This document shows, piece by piece, positions 10,002 to 20,866 of a stretch of DNA of 64,000 nt. Numbering within the stretch: the first letter of the stretch is position 1; each line of letters starts with the position of its first letter. A program made the translations under genes and the position numbers. The notes under the pieces are model-generated. The model had not been told where the DNA came from, made no database searches, and worked only from the letters and a program-made list of their open reading frames with translations. The stretch spans positions 155,263 to 219,262 of the forward strand of contig JBBHKE010001683.1 of assembly GCA_037447655.1 (NCBI GenBank), read 5' to 3'. Source of the stretch: Zygnema cylindricum (Eukaryota; Streptophyta; Zygnematophyceae; Zygnematales; Zygnemataceae).

Positions 10002-10817
10002 TATGCTTGAGAAATTCCAAATGGAAAAGGCTAACAGTTGTACCACTCCCACGGACTTGAAAAAAGTAAGTGATGGGAGTGTAGAAGGAGTGATGATCTT
10101 AGACGATCAGATGAGTCCAGAGGAGAGAGAGTTTATGAAATCTATCCTTTATAGACAGGTCGTAGGAAGTTTGATCTATTTTATAAACTGTACTAGGCCG
10201 GACATATCGGCAGTAGTTGGAGTACTTAGTAGGAGTCTTAATGATCCTAGGAAAAGAGACAAGGAGGCAGCCAAGAGAGTCATGAGATATCTAGTGGGAA
10301 CTAGAGAGTTATGGTTGCATTTGGGAGGGGAGCACAGTGACATCACTACTTGGAGTGATGCCAGTTATGGGGGCGCACCTATGAGATGATGCACTTCTGG
10401 GTATGTGTTGTATGTGGGGGAAGTTGCTTGTTGTTGGAGCAGTAAGCAACAAAAGGTGGTGGCTCAGTCTACTATGGAGACTGAGTACATGGCCTCTTGT
10501 TCTGCTATGAAAGAATTGATGTTGGTAAAGTCCTTGTTGCAAGAACCGGGTATATATAGGAGGTAGTGCATGAAGTGTTTTGTGATAATCAAGCTGCCAT
10601 TGCCACTGCAGCTAATCCAAAACATCATCTCAAAGCTAAGCATATGGACATAAGATTGAGTTTTGTGAGGGAAAAAGTTGAGAATAAGATTGTGAATCTT
10701 GTATATAAATCTGATGAGGAAATGGTGGCTAATATGATGATAAAACCACTGCCCTCTCCTAAATTTAATTATTGCAGAGAAAAATGTGGACTAAAAGTGA
10801 AGTTAAAATTAGACTAG
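9916..10817 (+). pseudogene. pol: RE3 RT thumb and RNase H
   Basis: Contains Y-R-Q-V-V-G-S-L-I-Y-F, C-T-R-P-D-I, and RNase H motifs T-W-S-D-A-S-Y-G (catalytic Asp), S-T-M-E-T-E-Y-M-A (Glu), V-F-C-D-N-Q-A-A (Asp) and H-M-D-I-R. TGA near 10,387 and a frameshift near 10,560 break it. It ends K-L-K-L-D and TAG just before the polypurine tract, as in all relatives here. Confidence 0.88.
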
Positions 10818-10830
10818 AAAATAAGGGGAG
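10818..10830 (+). other. RE3 polypurine tract
   Basis: AAAATAAGGGGAG lies between the pol stop and the LTR start TGTTG. It is the expected plus-strand primer site. Equivalent tracts occur at 22,929-22,941 (RE2), 31,526-31,539 (RE6) and 35,920-35,931 (RE1). Confidence 0.8.
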
Positions 10831-11857
10831 TGTTGAAATTAATAGATTTTTTTATTATTTTCTAGGTATAAATATGTTAGTATAAAAGGAAAAAAATAGG
10901 ACGGACAGCATGCCTCCACCTCCTCTCTCTAGCCCCCATACTTATTCTAGTCAGTGAAAGATACAGAGGGTGGTTGAAACATGGCTGCCTTAGTTCAACA
11001 AGCAGCTATTTTCGTTGGTTACTAAAAAGAATCCTGACGGACCCAAGACTTGATTCTGGTACCTGCCGTCTCTCAAGTTGGCCGGTAGAGGTAAGCTTTA
11101 TCCTATTAGACTAGGACCAATGCTAAATGCTATAGGGTATGATAGATATATATTTATTTGAGAGTGAAAAAGTTATTTAACTGAAACTGTATACGACATG
11201 CATAGATACAGTTTTATAAAGTACGAAGTACGATACTATTTCGAAACGGATACCACGCATTTGGTTTCGAAAGCAAAACGAATATTACACAAGTTATTAT
11301 AACGGCTAAGATTGCATTTTGGTTCATATCTAACGGCGCACATCATCCCCGTGATCCGGGAATGGTCACTTTGGCATAGAGTGACGGGGCATGACCTTGC
11401 GCCACGTGGAGAGATAATATTCGGTCGCGGGAATTCCGAGGAATGTACGGACGAGTGAAAAGTGGACACGCATCCGCTTAATAGCCTTGTCGTACATAGG
11501 CCGTACAAAAGGTACACCGACAGTAGTACTTTTTGGTACGGTACAATATTTTGATTGGTCCGTACCCAAGTAGATAGGAGTTATTGGAGGGAATCAGGAC
11601 TTAGTAAATTTTGGTAGGCAGTCACCTCTCTCTTTGAGAGTTTGTAAAAACTAGCATTTTTATTGCCTCATAACTTATCGCCTGGTTGGGCGTTTTCAGA
11701 GATTCTTTTTCTTACACACTCAAGGGTGTCCAAGCTGCACAAGGATGGAGTCAGATAGTCTGCTTGGGTAGCAGTGGTTGCCATTGAAAGTGGGTTAGTT
11801 AATAACTATCTAGAGGCTTCCTAAATTTTGTAGTCCAATGGAGGACACAGAATTACA
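10831..11857 (+). repeat. RE3 3' LTR
   Basis: TGTTGAAATTAATAG to AGAATTACA, 1,027 bp, collinear with the 5' LTR with scattered substitutions. Keeps TATAAAAGG near the start, the hairpin (10,905-10,985), the antisense tRNA-like module, the GTAC-rich block (11,455-11,570) and the CACGTG box (11,403-11,408). Its last 20 bases encode M-E-D-T-E-L without a stop, unlike the 5' copy. Confidence 0.92.
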
Positions 11858-11862
11858 CTCAT

Positions 11863-11996
11863 AGGGTTGAGGTAAGTCTGATCTGATAGGGTTCAGATTG
11901 ACTATTATTCTTGTGCAAAGTGGGAAAGTAAAATTTATCGTAGAAGGCTTCCGAAGACTAGAGATTCTTTTAGCCAATGGCGGCCACATAATTATA
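11863..11996 (+). repeat. RE2 5' LTR, tail segment
   Basis: Continues the RE2 LTR after RE3, matching 26,750-26,813 plus 32,395-32,471. It ends GGCGGCCACATAATTATA at 11,996. The expected Gag ATG is in ATGGCGGCCACA (11,978), but this copy has a TAA right after. Confidence 0.85.
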
Positions 11997-12010
11997 GTTA
12001 TGGGACCACC
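11997..12010 (+). other. RE2 primer binding site
   Basis: GTTATGGGACCACC matches the complement of initiator tRNA-Met anticodon arm at 13 of 14 positions. It is read V-M-G-P-P in the Gag frame. Confidence 0.72.
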
Positions 12011-13140
12011 CTCTAGGGTGCCCGTATTCAACGGAAACATGTTTATCTATTCAGGAACCTCAAAAGCACTTATAAGGGATAGTGAGTGGAATGCTGAGAA
12101 GGTTATCATTAATATATGGAGGTCCACTTAGATTCGGTGGCGCTAGATTCTCTGGGGGATAACAACAAAAAGAGGAGATAGAAGAGAGTGAAAAATAAGG
12201 CAATGTGGTTGACAAAGGAAACGAGAAGGGAAAAGAGACACTTACTCCTACAGCTCTAGTCATTGCATTTGAGGTTTGCGACTACAACAATGAAGTAGCA
12301 AAATATCTTTTCCTCTAGCACCTCACTTAAGGAGTATCTACCCCTCATCTAATGGTAGTGAAAGCAACACACATCTAGGAAGCCCTTGTTGACGTATATA
12401 AGAGTTGTAATATTCAACAACAACAACTAGCTAATCCAAGGATCAAGTCATACTTTCACAAAGGGGGAAAAATGTTGGATTTATGCAATGACTTAGTAGG
12501 ATTCTTCATGAAGCTTCAAAGTGTTGGACGGCAGCTGTCAGAAAAAGAAAAGGTGAACATTATAATCATGAAATTGCCGGATGAGTACGAAAACGTAGTA
12601 AATCGGGTACAGGAACTACCACATCAATGGTGGATTTAGAACTCAGTGGTAGCAATGATTCTTGTTCGTGAAAACATTATGGAGATTCGTAGGGGGGGGG
12701 AGAGTGCGCAGGCGTGGTAGGAATGATTCTTGTTCGTGAGAAACCCATGTAGATTCGTAGGGGGGGGGAAGAGTTCACAAGCACTGGCTATTGGAACAGA
12801 CTGGGGGAATCGAGACTTTAAGAAACCTTACAAGACTTCGAAAAAGGAAAACGAGGTATTCAAAGAGATGGACTTGAAAGGGGTGCTTCGAAAGGATTTT
12901 GTCATTTTTGCAAAAAGCTTGGACACTATATGGCTGATTGCAACTGAATGGCCGATCTCATAAACAATGAGGGATCCCAAAAACGAAACGCAGGTGGAAA
13001 GAAAAAGGTGTTTGTGGCTACACAAGTGGAAGAGGATGATACGGAGGATCTGAATGAGGAAATCGACGATCTTCTTCTGAACTAACAACATGAGAAGAAA
13101 GAGACCGAGTCTGAAATTTCAAGAAGGCAAAAGTGCGCCT
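11997..13140 (+). pseudogene. gag: RE2 gag, heavily mutated
   Basis: Starts V-M-G-P-P-S-R-V-P-V-F-N-G-N. The middle is decayed, with many frameshifts. A direct duplication of about 68 bp (12,654-12,721 and 12,722-12,790) repeats the M-I-L-V-R-E-N motif and a G9 run. The knuckle C-H-F-C-K-K-L-G-H-Y-M-A-D-C (about 12,899-12,940) keeps all four metal ligands. It ends in an acidic stretch (EEDDTEDLNEEIDDLL). Confidence 0.8.
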
Positions 13141-13144
13141 TCGG

Positions 13145-13806
13145 GGAATGAGAGAACTTGAAGAAGGGTGGATAATTGATTCAAAGGCATCTATGCACAT
13201 GGGTAGAGAGAAGACTTTGTTTGTGAGTCTTAGGAAGATTCTTTCAATTGAGATAGAATATGGAGATGGTAGGGTTCTAACTACTACCTTAGTAAGGTCG
13301 GTTGATTTGAAAGTCCAGGTAAAAGGAAAAGTATATATGGTTACCCTCACACATGTTCTCTATATACCTCAGCTGAACAAAAACCTCATATCCACCTCTG
13401 TGCTACATGATAAACGGTTTGAAACTAAGACTAAGAAGGGTGTCTTCACAGCTAGCTTTGAGGGTAACACTTTTTTCATAGCTGTGAAATGAAGTCAACG
13501 AATGTTAAGATTGGTTTTGATTAATAGAAAGAAAATACTTTTGTATTATTGTGTGAATGATATGATGATATGGCACAAAAGATTTGGGCATGTGAATGCA
13601 GAAAGATTAAAAGAAATGAAAGAAAAGGGAGTGATAGGGGGAATGCATTTTTAAAATGATGAAATATTAGGAAATTGCATTAGATGTGCTCAAGGGAAAA
13701 TACATAGGTTGCCGTTTCTAAAAACTGCCACAGATAGAGGACCTAAAATACAAGATCTAGTACACAATGATATCTAGGGACCGGTTAGAGTTCTTTCACA
13801 TGGGGA
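13145..13806 (+). pseudogene. pol: RE2 protease and start of integrase
   Basis: The protease reads W-I-I-D-S-K-A-S-M-H-M, so the catalytic D-S-G-A has Gly to Lys and should be inactive. The rest (YGDGRVLTTTLVRSVDLKV ... LYIPQLNKNLISTSVL) is well kept in one frame to 13,490. Then GAG-pre-integrase W-H-K-R-F-G-H and C-I-R-C, and integrase start L-V-H-N-D-I with the first catalytic Asp, followed by TAG. RE4 interrupts at 13,807-13,811; integrase resumes at 20,340. Confidence 0.85.
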
Positions 13807-13811
13807 AAAGA

Positions 13812-15009
13812 TGTTGTTCTACAACCACCGAGAAATAGCACTAGTAGTGGAAGTAGACATGGAAAACAACAAAAGCTATCAAACACCTACTCAATAGCCA
13901 ACTTTCTGCTTACAAAAAATATGACTCAAAAGGCCAATATGCCTCAAATATCTTACAATGATAAAAAATAGAGTAAACTGACAATTCCCAAAATTGCAAC
14001 CCAAATGACTTAGTAAACCATTAGACATGACTCTTGGAAGTTTCCCAAAAATTGCCCTTAAAATGTCACAATCCCAAAACTGGACGATACAAATTTGTCT
14101 AAGTCCTAAACTATATACTCAAAGTAAGTATATACTGGTCACACTAATACGAGTGACTGTACAACAGTACTATCCTGACTAACGACAAAGTATCCTGCCT
14201 GTACTTTACTGTACCGTGAGTACCTCCAAAAATCTAATTACTACATGCCGCTAAATGAACGATGAAACACTATTAATTAATTCGTTAAACATTAACTTAT
14301 TCTTTTCCAAATATTTACAGATATTGTCTGTACAATTAATGCTGCCGATGCTTAGTCAGCAAGAGCTGCAAAAGTGCAGATGAATATTGGTTCGATGGTA
14401 CGAACGTTCTGAGTGCGTACGGCGCACTCAATCATTGTGGTCCGCGCTTTAATCGCGTCCGTTGAATCTGTCTCGTATGAACGATATTCCTTTGATTTCG
14501 TACGGTACACTCCCAGATGTCCGGCTCGCTTTCCACCTGTTAGATTCCCCGAAACTGTCCGTATGATTTTTGACACGTGTATGTGGATGTCGGCAACTCA
14601 GGAATACCTGCATTAACTTCTCTTGCCGACTTAAGGTCCCACATGAATCACACTTTGTGGTCCTAGGTGAATCGCGTCCGTTGGCAAGAATTCAATCAAT
14701 GATGATAGCGTCGAACCGTACCATATGTTTCTGGAATAACCGGTTCAGATTCCGTTCGTACCATCTGGTGAATCCAATCGTCTCCTGCGTGACGCGTGTA
14801 ATTGACTGTCGCCGCCATTCCGTAAAACCCGCATACGTCTCTCTTGCTGATGCGCGTCCCTGTAAAAGTACAATACACTCTATTGTACTTTTGCTACTGT
14901 AATACTAATTAAGGTAAATACTACAGCAGACTACCTAGAAAATATTTTAAGTTATTTAAGTCTCTTCTTACAACCCTATCTACTCAATTAAAGATTTCCA
15001 ATTACAACA
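13812..15009 (-). repeat. RE4 3' LTR
   Basis: On the + strand it begins TGTTGTTCTACAACC and ends CCAATTACAACA. It is collinear with 19,136-20,334, apart from a small deletion in the Gag-start-coding end. It contains CACGTG at 14,574-14,579. The + strand open frame at 14,570-14,902 lies inside the LTR and resembles no protein I know. Confidence 0.9.
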
Positions 15010-15576
15010 CTCCTCTAAATCTTTAGACTCAGTTACCCACTTTGTCCAATGGTTTCTCTGCAAAACTACAACTTAGGAGCAATAAGGGCTTTAGTTAACA
15101 TGTCAACCACCATCTCCTCATCCGGTAAATAACATAATTTAATCACTTTTGTAAGCACTTTTTCTCTGACAAAGTGTAGTCTAACATCCATGTGTTTGCT
15201 TTTAAAATGATGACTGGGGTTAGAGGTAATGGCAATAGATGCCTGGTTGTCACACCAGATAGACTGAGGACTTGTTTGCATATACCCAAGTTCTTGTAAA
15301 ATAGGCTTAACCCATAAGAGCTCCTTGAGAGCGCAAGCTGCTGCCATGTATTGTGACTCTTTTGTGAATTGAGCTGTAACCTTTTGTAGTTTGCTACTCC
15401 AGCAATATGTTCCGTCTCCAAAAATTAAAAACAAAACCGGTTGTAGATTTCCGGCTTGGCATGTCTCCATAGCTAACGTCGCTCCACGTCTGTATTTTCA
15501 CTTCTCCTTCTCTGAGTACAAGCTTAAGATTTTGAGTTCCTGCAAGATATCTCAACACCCTTTTGCTGCTTCCCAA
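15010..15576 (-). pseudogene. pol: RE4 RNase H
   Basis: Minus-strand motifs: T-W-S-D-V-S-Y-G-D, F-T-K-E-S-Q-Y-M-A-A, W-C-D-N-Q-A-S, H-M-D-V-R-L-H-F-V-R-E. The catalytic acidic residues are present. An in-frame TAG sits after A-P-K-L; the frame would otherwise run to a TAA at about 15,040, just before a TTTAGAGGAG tract and the LTR. One frameshift near 15,470 separates it from the upstream half. Confidence 0.87.
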
Positions 15577-16560
15577 TCTGCCTTTTTAGGATTTTGCAGA
15601 CTTTTACTCAAAACCCCCACAGCTGCTGCAATATCAGGTCTCGTACATTTCATAAAATATATAAGACTTCCAACTATCTGTCTATATGGCTTTGAAGCCA
15701 TAAACTGTTCCTCTCTTGACTCTAGACTCTCACACACCATTATGCCTGAATGTGAGTCCCTTCTTTCCAATTTCTGCGTGAATTCCATGGGAGTTATAGA
15801 TCCTTTTACATCTTTCATTTCAAATCTTTCCAGCATGTTACTTATTTCTTCTTTTTGTGTCAACACAAGCAACCTCTTGTTTATGTCTCTTTCTACCTGT
15901 ATTCCTAAGATGTACTTGGCCTCACCGAGGTCTTTCATCTCGAACTTAGACCTTAAAGCCGCTTTAATGTGGTTTATTTCATCCATTGACTTACTTTTTA
16001 ATAATAAGTCATCCACATATACAACAATGTATAGTATCCCATCCTCCCCTTGTAAAACATAATCAGAATGATATGAGCTAATTCTCTTAAAGCGTAGCTC
16101 ATTCAAAAACTCAACTAACTTAAAATTCCACTGACGCGGGGCTTGTTTTAGCCTATAGAAAGATTTCATCAATTTACACACTAATTATTCCTTTCCCTTT
16201 TCAACATACAATCCAGGTTGTTTCATATAAACGGTTACTTCTAACTCTCCATGTAAGAAGGCCGTTTTAACATCCATTTGATGTTTTTCTATATTGTCTA
16301 TAGCCGCTAGACATAGCAAAATTCTAACAGTAGGAAATCTGACAACTGGAGAGAAGGTCTCTTCAAAGTCAATACCTTCTTTTGATTGTACCCTTTAGCC
16401 ACTAATCTAGCCTTATACCTTTCAATGGTGTTGTTCAGGTTCAGCTTCACCTTAAATACCCATTTGCTGCCAATGGCTTTTTTGACTGGAGGAAGATCCA
16501 CCAGCTCCCATGTCTGTGCCTCCATAATAGACTAAATTTCGTCGTTTGCCGCCTCGATCC
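15552..16560 (-). pseudogene. pol: RE4 reverse transcriptase
   Basis: Motifs on the minus strand: E-A-Q-T-W-E-L-V, G-S-K-W-V-F-K-V, Y-K-A-R-L-V-A-K-G-Y, then a frameshift near 16,390, M-D-V-K-T-A-F-L-H-G-E near 16,280, S-F-Y-R-L-K-Q-A-P-R, and V-V-Y-V-D-D-L-L (about 16,020), with YVDD intact. The thumb follows with I-V-G-S-L-I-Y-F-M-K-C-T-R-P-D. Confidence 0.9.
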
Positions 16561-17150
16561 ACTAATTTCTCTAAGGTGATGATAAAGCCTCCTAGATCGT
16601 TAGAGGCTCCTCTGTAGTTGTAGAAAAAGCAAACTGAGAGCTTGCTTGTAGATGGCTGCTAGATCTCTTTCCCCCCGGAATTTTGAGGCTGAAATTGTCG
16701 CCAACCTCTGATTTTTTTGTTTTGTTTGAAACCGTAACTTGAGCTGGTACTGACTGTGTAGCAGTTCATTCCACGTCAGGTGTAGCTTGTGGTGAAGCAT
16801 CTTGTGAAGGCATAGGAGGAATTGAAGGAAGATGTGTCCCGCTTGTCGGTGGAAAGTAGACTTGCTGCGTATGGTGAAAAATGACATATTCTTGCTTTTC
16901 TTTTGCCGGTTGATTTGACACTTTAAAAAGGTCAACCGAATCCAATTCATCTTTAATATGGATATTCCTAGAGATAATTAATTATTGTTTCTCAAATACA
17001 AAATCTCTATATCCTTTCGCATTATCATCATACCCCATAAAAATCCTAGGTAGGCCTTTAACCTCCATTTTCCATCTATCCTGTAAAGTATTTAAAATAA
17101 AACACTTGCTACCAAAGATCTTAAAGTGACTAACATCAGGTTTTTCTCGT
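16561..17150 (-). pseudogene. pol: RE4 integrase tail and linker
   Basis: Connects integrase to RT. The integrase C-terminal segment (DVSHFKIFGSKCF, GYDDNAKGYRDFVFEKQ) is visible from 17,140 to 16,985. The linker is rich in Gln, Pro and Ser, as in plant copia elements, with several frame changes. No catalytic residues lie here. Confidence 0.65.
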
Positions 17151-18109
17151 GTCTAAAGCTCATAAGGTGTAGGGCTAACAGAGCTAGAAGCAATTCTATT
17201 TTTAATATAAACAGCACAGTTAAGTGTTTCAGCCCAGAATTTCAAATCTAGCCCTTTATCTGCAAGCATGGACCGAGCACTCTCTGTCAACGTCCTATCT
17301 AATTTTTCAGAAACACCATTCTTTTCTGGTGTATATTGAACTGTAAGATTGTGAGTGATACTTTTTAGAAGGAGAAATTCCTCGAATTCCTTTGATGTGT
17401 ACTCTTCCTCGTTGTCTGATCTCAGCGCGAAGATTGGAACTTTATGAAGCTTTTCTGCCCACGCCTTTAGGTATTTGAATTGAGTAAACACTTCACTTTT
17501 ATGTTGCATGAAGTAAACTTTGGTGTAACTCGAGTAGTCATCTGTAAATGTGACCATATAGTGGACGCCTCCAGCCGAAGCCACTTGTGAAGGACCGAGA
17601 ACATCAGAATGTATTAGCTGCAGAACTCTTTCCGATCCGTGGTCTGTTTTTTGTGGAAATGGCAATTTGTGGATCTTGCCAAGTGAACAACCATCACATG
17701 ATTTTATAGGATGAGAGGTGAGAGAAACTCCATCAACTTTTCCCGAATTCACCATATTCTTAAGGCTATCATAATTCATGTGTCCTAATCTCTTTTGCCA
17801 CAATTCAATATCAAATTGGACACTGGAGTAGAGAACATCATTTTCCTTATATTCAGCCATGTCCATCCGGTACATTTTGCTAGCATCTCTAGTTCTTGTT
17901 ACTGCTACTTTTCCTTTCTTGCTAACAATCTGTCTACCTCCTTTCAGAGTGACTTCAAATCCTTTGCTTTCCACTAATGATGTAGAGAAAAGTTTTTTTT
18001 TAAATTTTGGAACATACAAAACATTGTGAAGAGTTCCCTCTACCGACTTTCCCCCCACATCTACCATTAAAGATACATCACCTTGAGCTGAGGTTTGAAC
18101 ACTCATCAC
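17151..18109 (-). pseudogene. pol: RE4 protease end, GAG-pre-integrase and integrase core
   Basis: A 318-codon minus-strand open stretch. Order: protease second half (LYVPKFKKKLFSTS), HHCC module (W-Q-K-R-L-G-H ... C-D-G-C-S-L-G-K), integrase core with I-H-S-D-V (first Asp), L-R-S-D-N-E-E-E-Y (second Asp) and P-E-K-N-G-V-S-E-K (Glu). All three catalytic residues are present, though the usual G-G-E-Y is E-E-E-Y. It ends at P-Y-E-L followed by a stop. Confidence 0.9.
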
Positions 18110-19206
18110 ACAAGCATAGTATATACTCTTTGGAATTGTTTGCTACAAATTTGTAAAAGTCGCCTTGTTCCAACACATGTGGGCCGATGCTCCCGTGTCT
18201 ATGATCCATCCTACATCTTTGGGACCCTCCATTGCTGTCGCCATAGCAAAGAACTCCGCTTCCTCTTGCTTATTGAAGCTTAGAGACTCATTTGCATCAG
18301 TTGCAGAAGTTAAAAAGAGAGCATTTCCACGAGTAGGATTTCTAGAAAAACCTCTGTGATATTGGCTTTGCTGCCAACCAAACCTGTCTCATTAGCCTTT
18401 TTCAGCTTAGGACAATACCTAAATCCATGACCCTTCTTAGAACAATAGAAACAAGCAGTAGATCATTGTCTATTTGGCCTCTGATTAAACTGATTCTGAT
18501 TCTGGTTAAACTGATTCCTATTCTGATTAAACTACGCTTTTTGGTCAAAGTCTTTTGCAAAATCTTCAACATTTCCTTCTCTTTCAAAGTGTTTAGTATT
18601 AGACTCTTCCTCCAATATAAGATTATATGCTAATTGAAACGACCAACTAGCTTTATTATGACTCTTTAATTGAGCAGACACACCTTTCATGCTACTAGGA
18701 AGTCCTCTAATAAGCAAAGTTGCCCGCCGAAACTCAGGAAATGACCCCCCAGCAGAAGAGTGTGCATCAATAAGTGCACGAAAATTGTCACAGTACTCGA
18801 CCAAATTTCCCCCCGAGTATTTGCACCCCCAAATTTTTCCAGCCACCAAGAGCTCCTCTTGGACATTCGCTTTCTCAAAAGCGGATTTTAGTGATGTCGA
18901 AATCTCCTTTGCCTTCTTCGTTTAGGCGAGACATGACCAGATTTTCTGAAATACAAAGAATTAGATTGTTCCTTGCCATTGAATTCTTTTTTGCCCAACT
19001 TGGATCTGGTTGATCAAGGGAGCCATCCAAGACCCCCAATAAGTGAGCAATTTCAAAGAAGATTCAACCATCGCCGCCCAATACGCATACTTTTGGTCAT
19101 TGAAGATAGGAATTCTTGACAAAAGGCCCATAATCTGTTGTTCTACAACCACCGCTGTAGCAAGAGCTGTAGCAAGAGGACCAGCAGTAGTAGTGGAAGT
19201 AGACAT
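18110..19206 (-). pseudogene. gag: RE4 gag and protease active site
   Basis: The ATG at 19,206 lies inside the 5' LTR: M-S-T-S-T-T-T-A-G-P-L-A-T is LTR-encoded, and the frame crosses the LTR end and primer site (V-E-Q-Q-I-M-G-L). Gag core from 18,849 (KIWGCKYSGGNLVEYCDNF, LLIRGLPSSMKG). A Q-F-N-Q-N repeat precedes the knuckle C-F-Y-C-S-K-K-G-H-G-F-R-Y-C (18,455-18,410), intact CCHC. The protease site W-I-I-D-T-G-A-S-A-H-M-C (about 18,215-18,175) is intact. Several stops and frameshifts break it. Confidence 0.85.
19124..19135 (-). other. RE4 primer binding site
   Basis: Minus strand GATTATGGGCCT directly after the LTR. TTATGGGCC matches the complement of the initiator tRNA-Met anticodon loop. 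The match is shorter than in RE1, but the position and centre are the same. Confidence 0.6.
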
Positions 19207-20334
19207 GGAAAACAACAAAAGCTATCAAACACCTACTTAACAACCAACTTTCAGCTTACACAAAATATGACTCAAAAGGCCAATATACCTCAAATTTCTC
19301 AAAGTGATAAACAACAGAGTAAACTAACAATTCCCAAAATTGTAGCCTAATATGACTCCAAGAAGTTATCCAAAAACTGCCCTTAAAATGTCACAATCCC
19401 AAAACTGGATGATAGAAATTTGTCTAAGTCCTAAACCATATACTCACAGTGAGTATCTACTGGTCACACTAATACGGGTGACTCTACAACAATACTATTC
19501 TGACTAACGACAAAGTATCTAGTCTATACTTTACTGTACCGTGAGTACCTCCAAAAACCTAATTACTACATGCCGCTAAATGAATTGTGAAACACTATTA
19601 ATTAATTCGCTAAACGTTAACTTATTGTTTTCCAAATATTTACAGATATTGTCTGTACAATTAATGTTGCCGATTCTTAGTTAGCAACAGCCGCAAAAGT
19701 GAAGATGAATATTTGTTCGATGGTACGAACGTTCTGAGTGCGTACCGCGCTCTCAATCATTGTGGTCTGCGCTTTAATCCCGTCCGTCGAATCTGTCTCG
19801 TATCAACGATATTCCTTTGATTTTGTACGGTACACTCCCAGATGTCCAGCTCGGTCTTCACTTGTTAAATTCACCGAAACCGCCCGTATGATTTTTGACA
19901 CGTGTATGTGGATGTCGGCGGAACTCCAAAATATTTGCATTAAATTCTCTTGCCGACTTGTGGTCCCACGTGAATCACGCTTTGTGGTCCCAGGTGAATC
20001 GCGTCCGTTGGCAAGAATTAAATCAATGACATAGCGTCAAACCGTACCATATATTTCTGGAATAACCGGTTCAGATTCTGTTCGTACGATCCGGTGAATC
20101 CAATCGTCTCCTGCGTGACGCGTGTAACTAACTGTCGGCGCCACTCCGTAAAACCTGCATACGTCTCTTTTGTTGACGTGCGTCCTTGTAAAAGTACAAT
20201 ACACTTTGTTGTACTTTTGCTACTATACCATAATTAAGGTAAGTACTACAACAGACTACTTAGAAAATATTCTAAGTTATTTAGGTCTTTTCTCATAGCC
20301 CTATCTTCTGAAATAATGATTTCCAATTACAACA
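19136..20334 (-). repeat. RE4 5' LTR
   Basis: 1,199 bp, TGTTGTTCTACAACC on the + strand to AATTACAACA. The segment 19,136-19,206 encodes the first 24 Gag residues on the minus strand. CACGTG at 19,899-19,904 lies within TGACACGTGT. Confidence 0.92.
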
Positions 20335-20339
20335 AAAGA

Positions 20340-20866
20340 GGTATATGATGACTGTGACAGATGATTGGTCTATGTATTCTAAAGTTTACTTTATCACACA
20401 TAAGTCAGAGGAAGCCAGATGTTTTACCAAATATAAAGCATGGAGTGAAAAGTTGCATGGGACACCTATCAAGAGAATAAGAAGTGATAACGGAGGGGAA
20501 TATACCTCAAATCACTGTGAGGAATATTTAAAAAGGGAGAGGATTCAACACCAAAAAAATGTTCCTTATAATCCTGAACAAAATGGGGTTGTAGAAAGGC
20601 TAAACAAAACTTTAGGGTAGAGTGCAAGGTGTATGCTGAATGATAAAAAGATAGGAAGAAGATTTTGGGCAGAGGCCATAAACTGTGCCAATTATCTCAA
20701 AAAAATAGTACTTACATTAGTTATAAAAGACATAACACCTTAAGAGAGATGGACCGGCACAAAACCAGTTTTAACTCATCTCAAGGTCTTCGGTAGTCAC
20801 GTTTACACCTTAGATAATGATAAGTCAAAATAGAAATTAGACTCGAGAAGGAGACCAAGATATCTA
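20340..20866 (+). pseudogene. pol: RE2 integrase, continued
   Basis: Resumes after RE4 with K-R-Y-M-M-T-V-T-D-D-W-S. The second Asp (R-S-D-N-G-G-E-Y-T) and Glu (E-Q-N-G-V-V-E-R-L-N) are intact in an open stretch to 20,617, where W/D to TAG occurs. The C-terminal part (FWAEAINCANYL, LTHLKVFGSHVYTLD) follows with further stops. Confidence 0.87.

Larger units (their letters stand above)
5461..11857 (+). mobile_element. RE3, complete-structure Ty1/copia element
   Basis: Two LTRs of about 1,030 bp in the same orientation, perfect 5 bp target duplication CTCAT at 5,456-5,460 and 11,858-11,862, primer site after the first LTR, polypurine tract before the second, and gag-protease-integrase-RT-RNase H in order between them. 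It is inserted in the RE2 5' LTR; the unoccupied sequence is recognisable in the RE2 3' LTR. Multiple nonsense codons and frameshifts show that it cannot encode an intact polyprotein now. It is the best reference copy of its family in the window. Confidence 0.93.
13812..20334 (-). mobile_element. RE4, complete-structure Ty1/copia element, minus strand
   Basis: LTRs 13,812-15,009 and 19,136-20,334 (about 1.2 kb each), perfect target duplication AAAGA at 13,807-13,811 and 20,335-20,339, and a full gag-pol order on the minus strand. It splits RE2 integrase. It belongs to a different family from RE1/RE2/RE3: longer LTRs, a Gag start M-S-T-S-T-T-T-A, Asn/Gln-rich Gag linker and DTGA protease. Stops and frameshifts interrupt all regions. 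Confidence 0.93.

Noticed and set aside
14570-14902. 110-codon plus-strand open frame
   Set aside because: Inside the RE4 3' LTR; not kept open in the 5' LTR copy (19,904-20,230).
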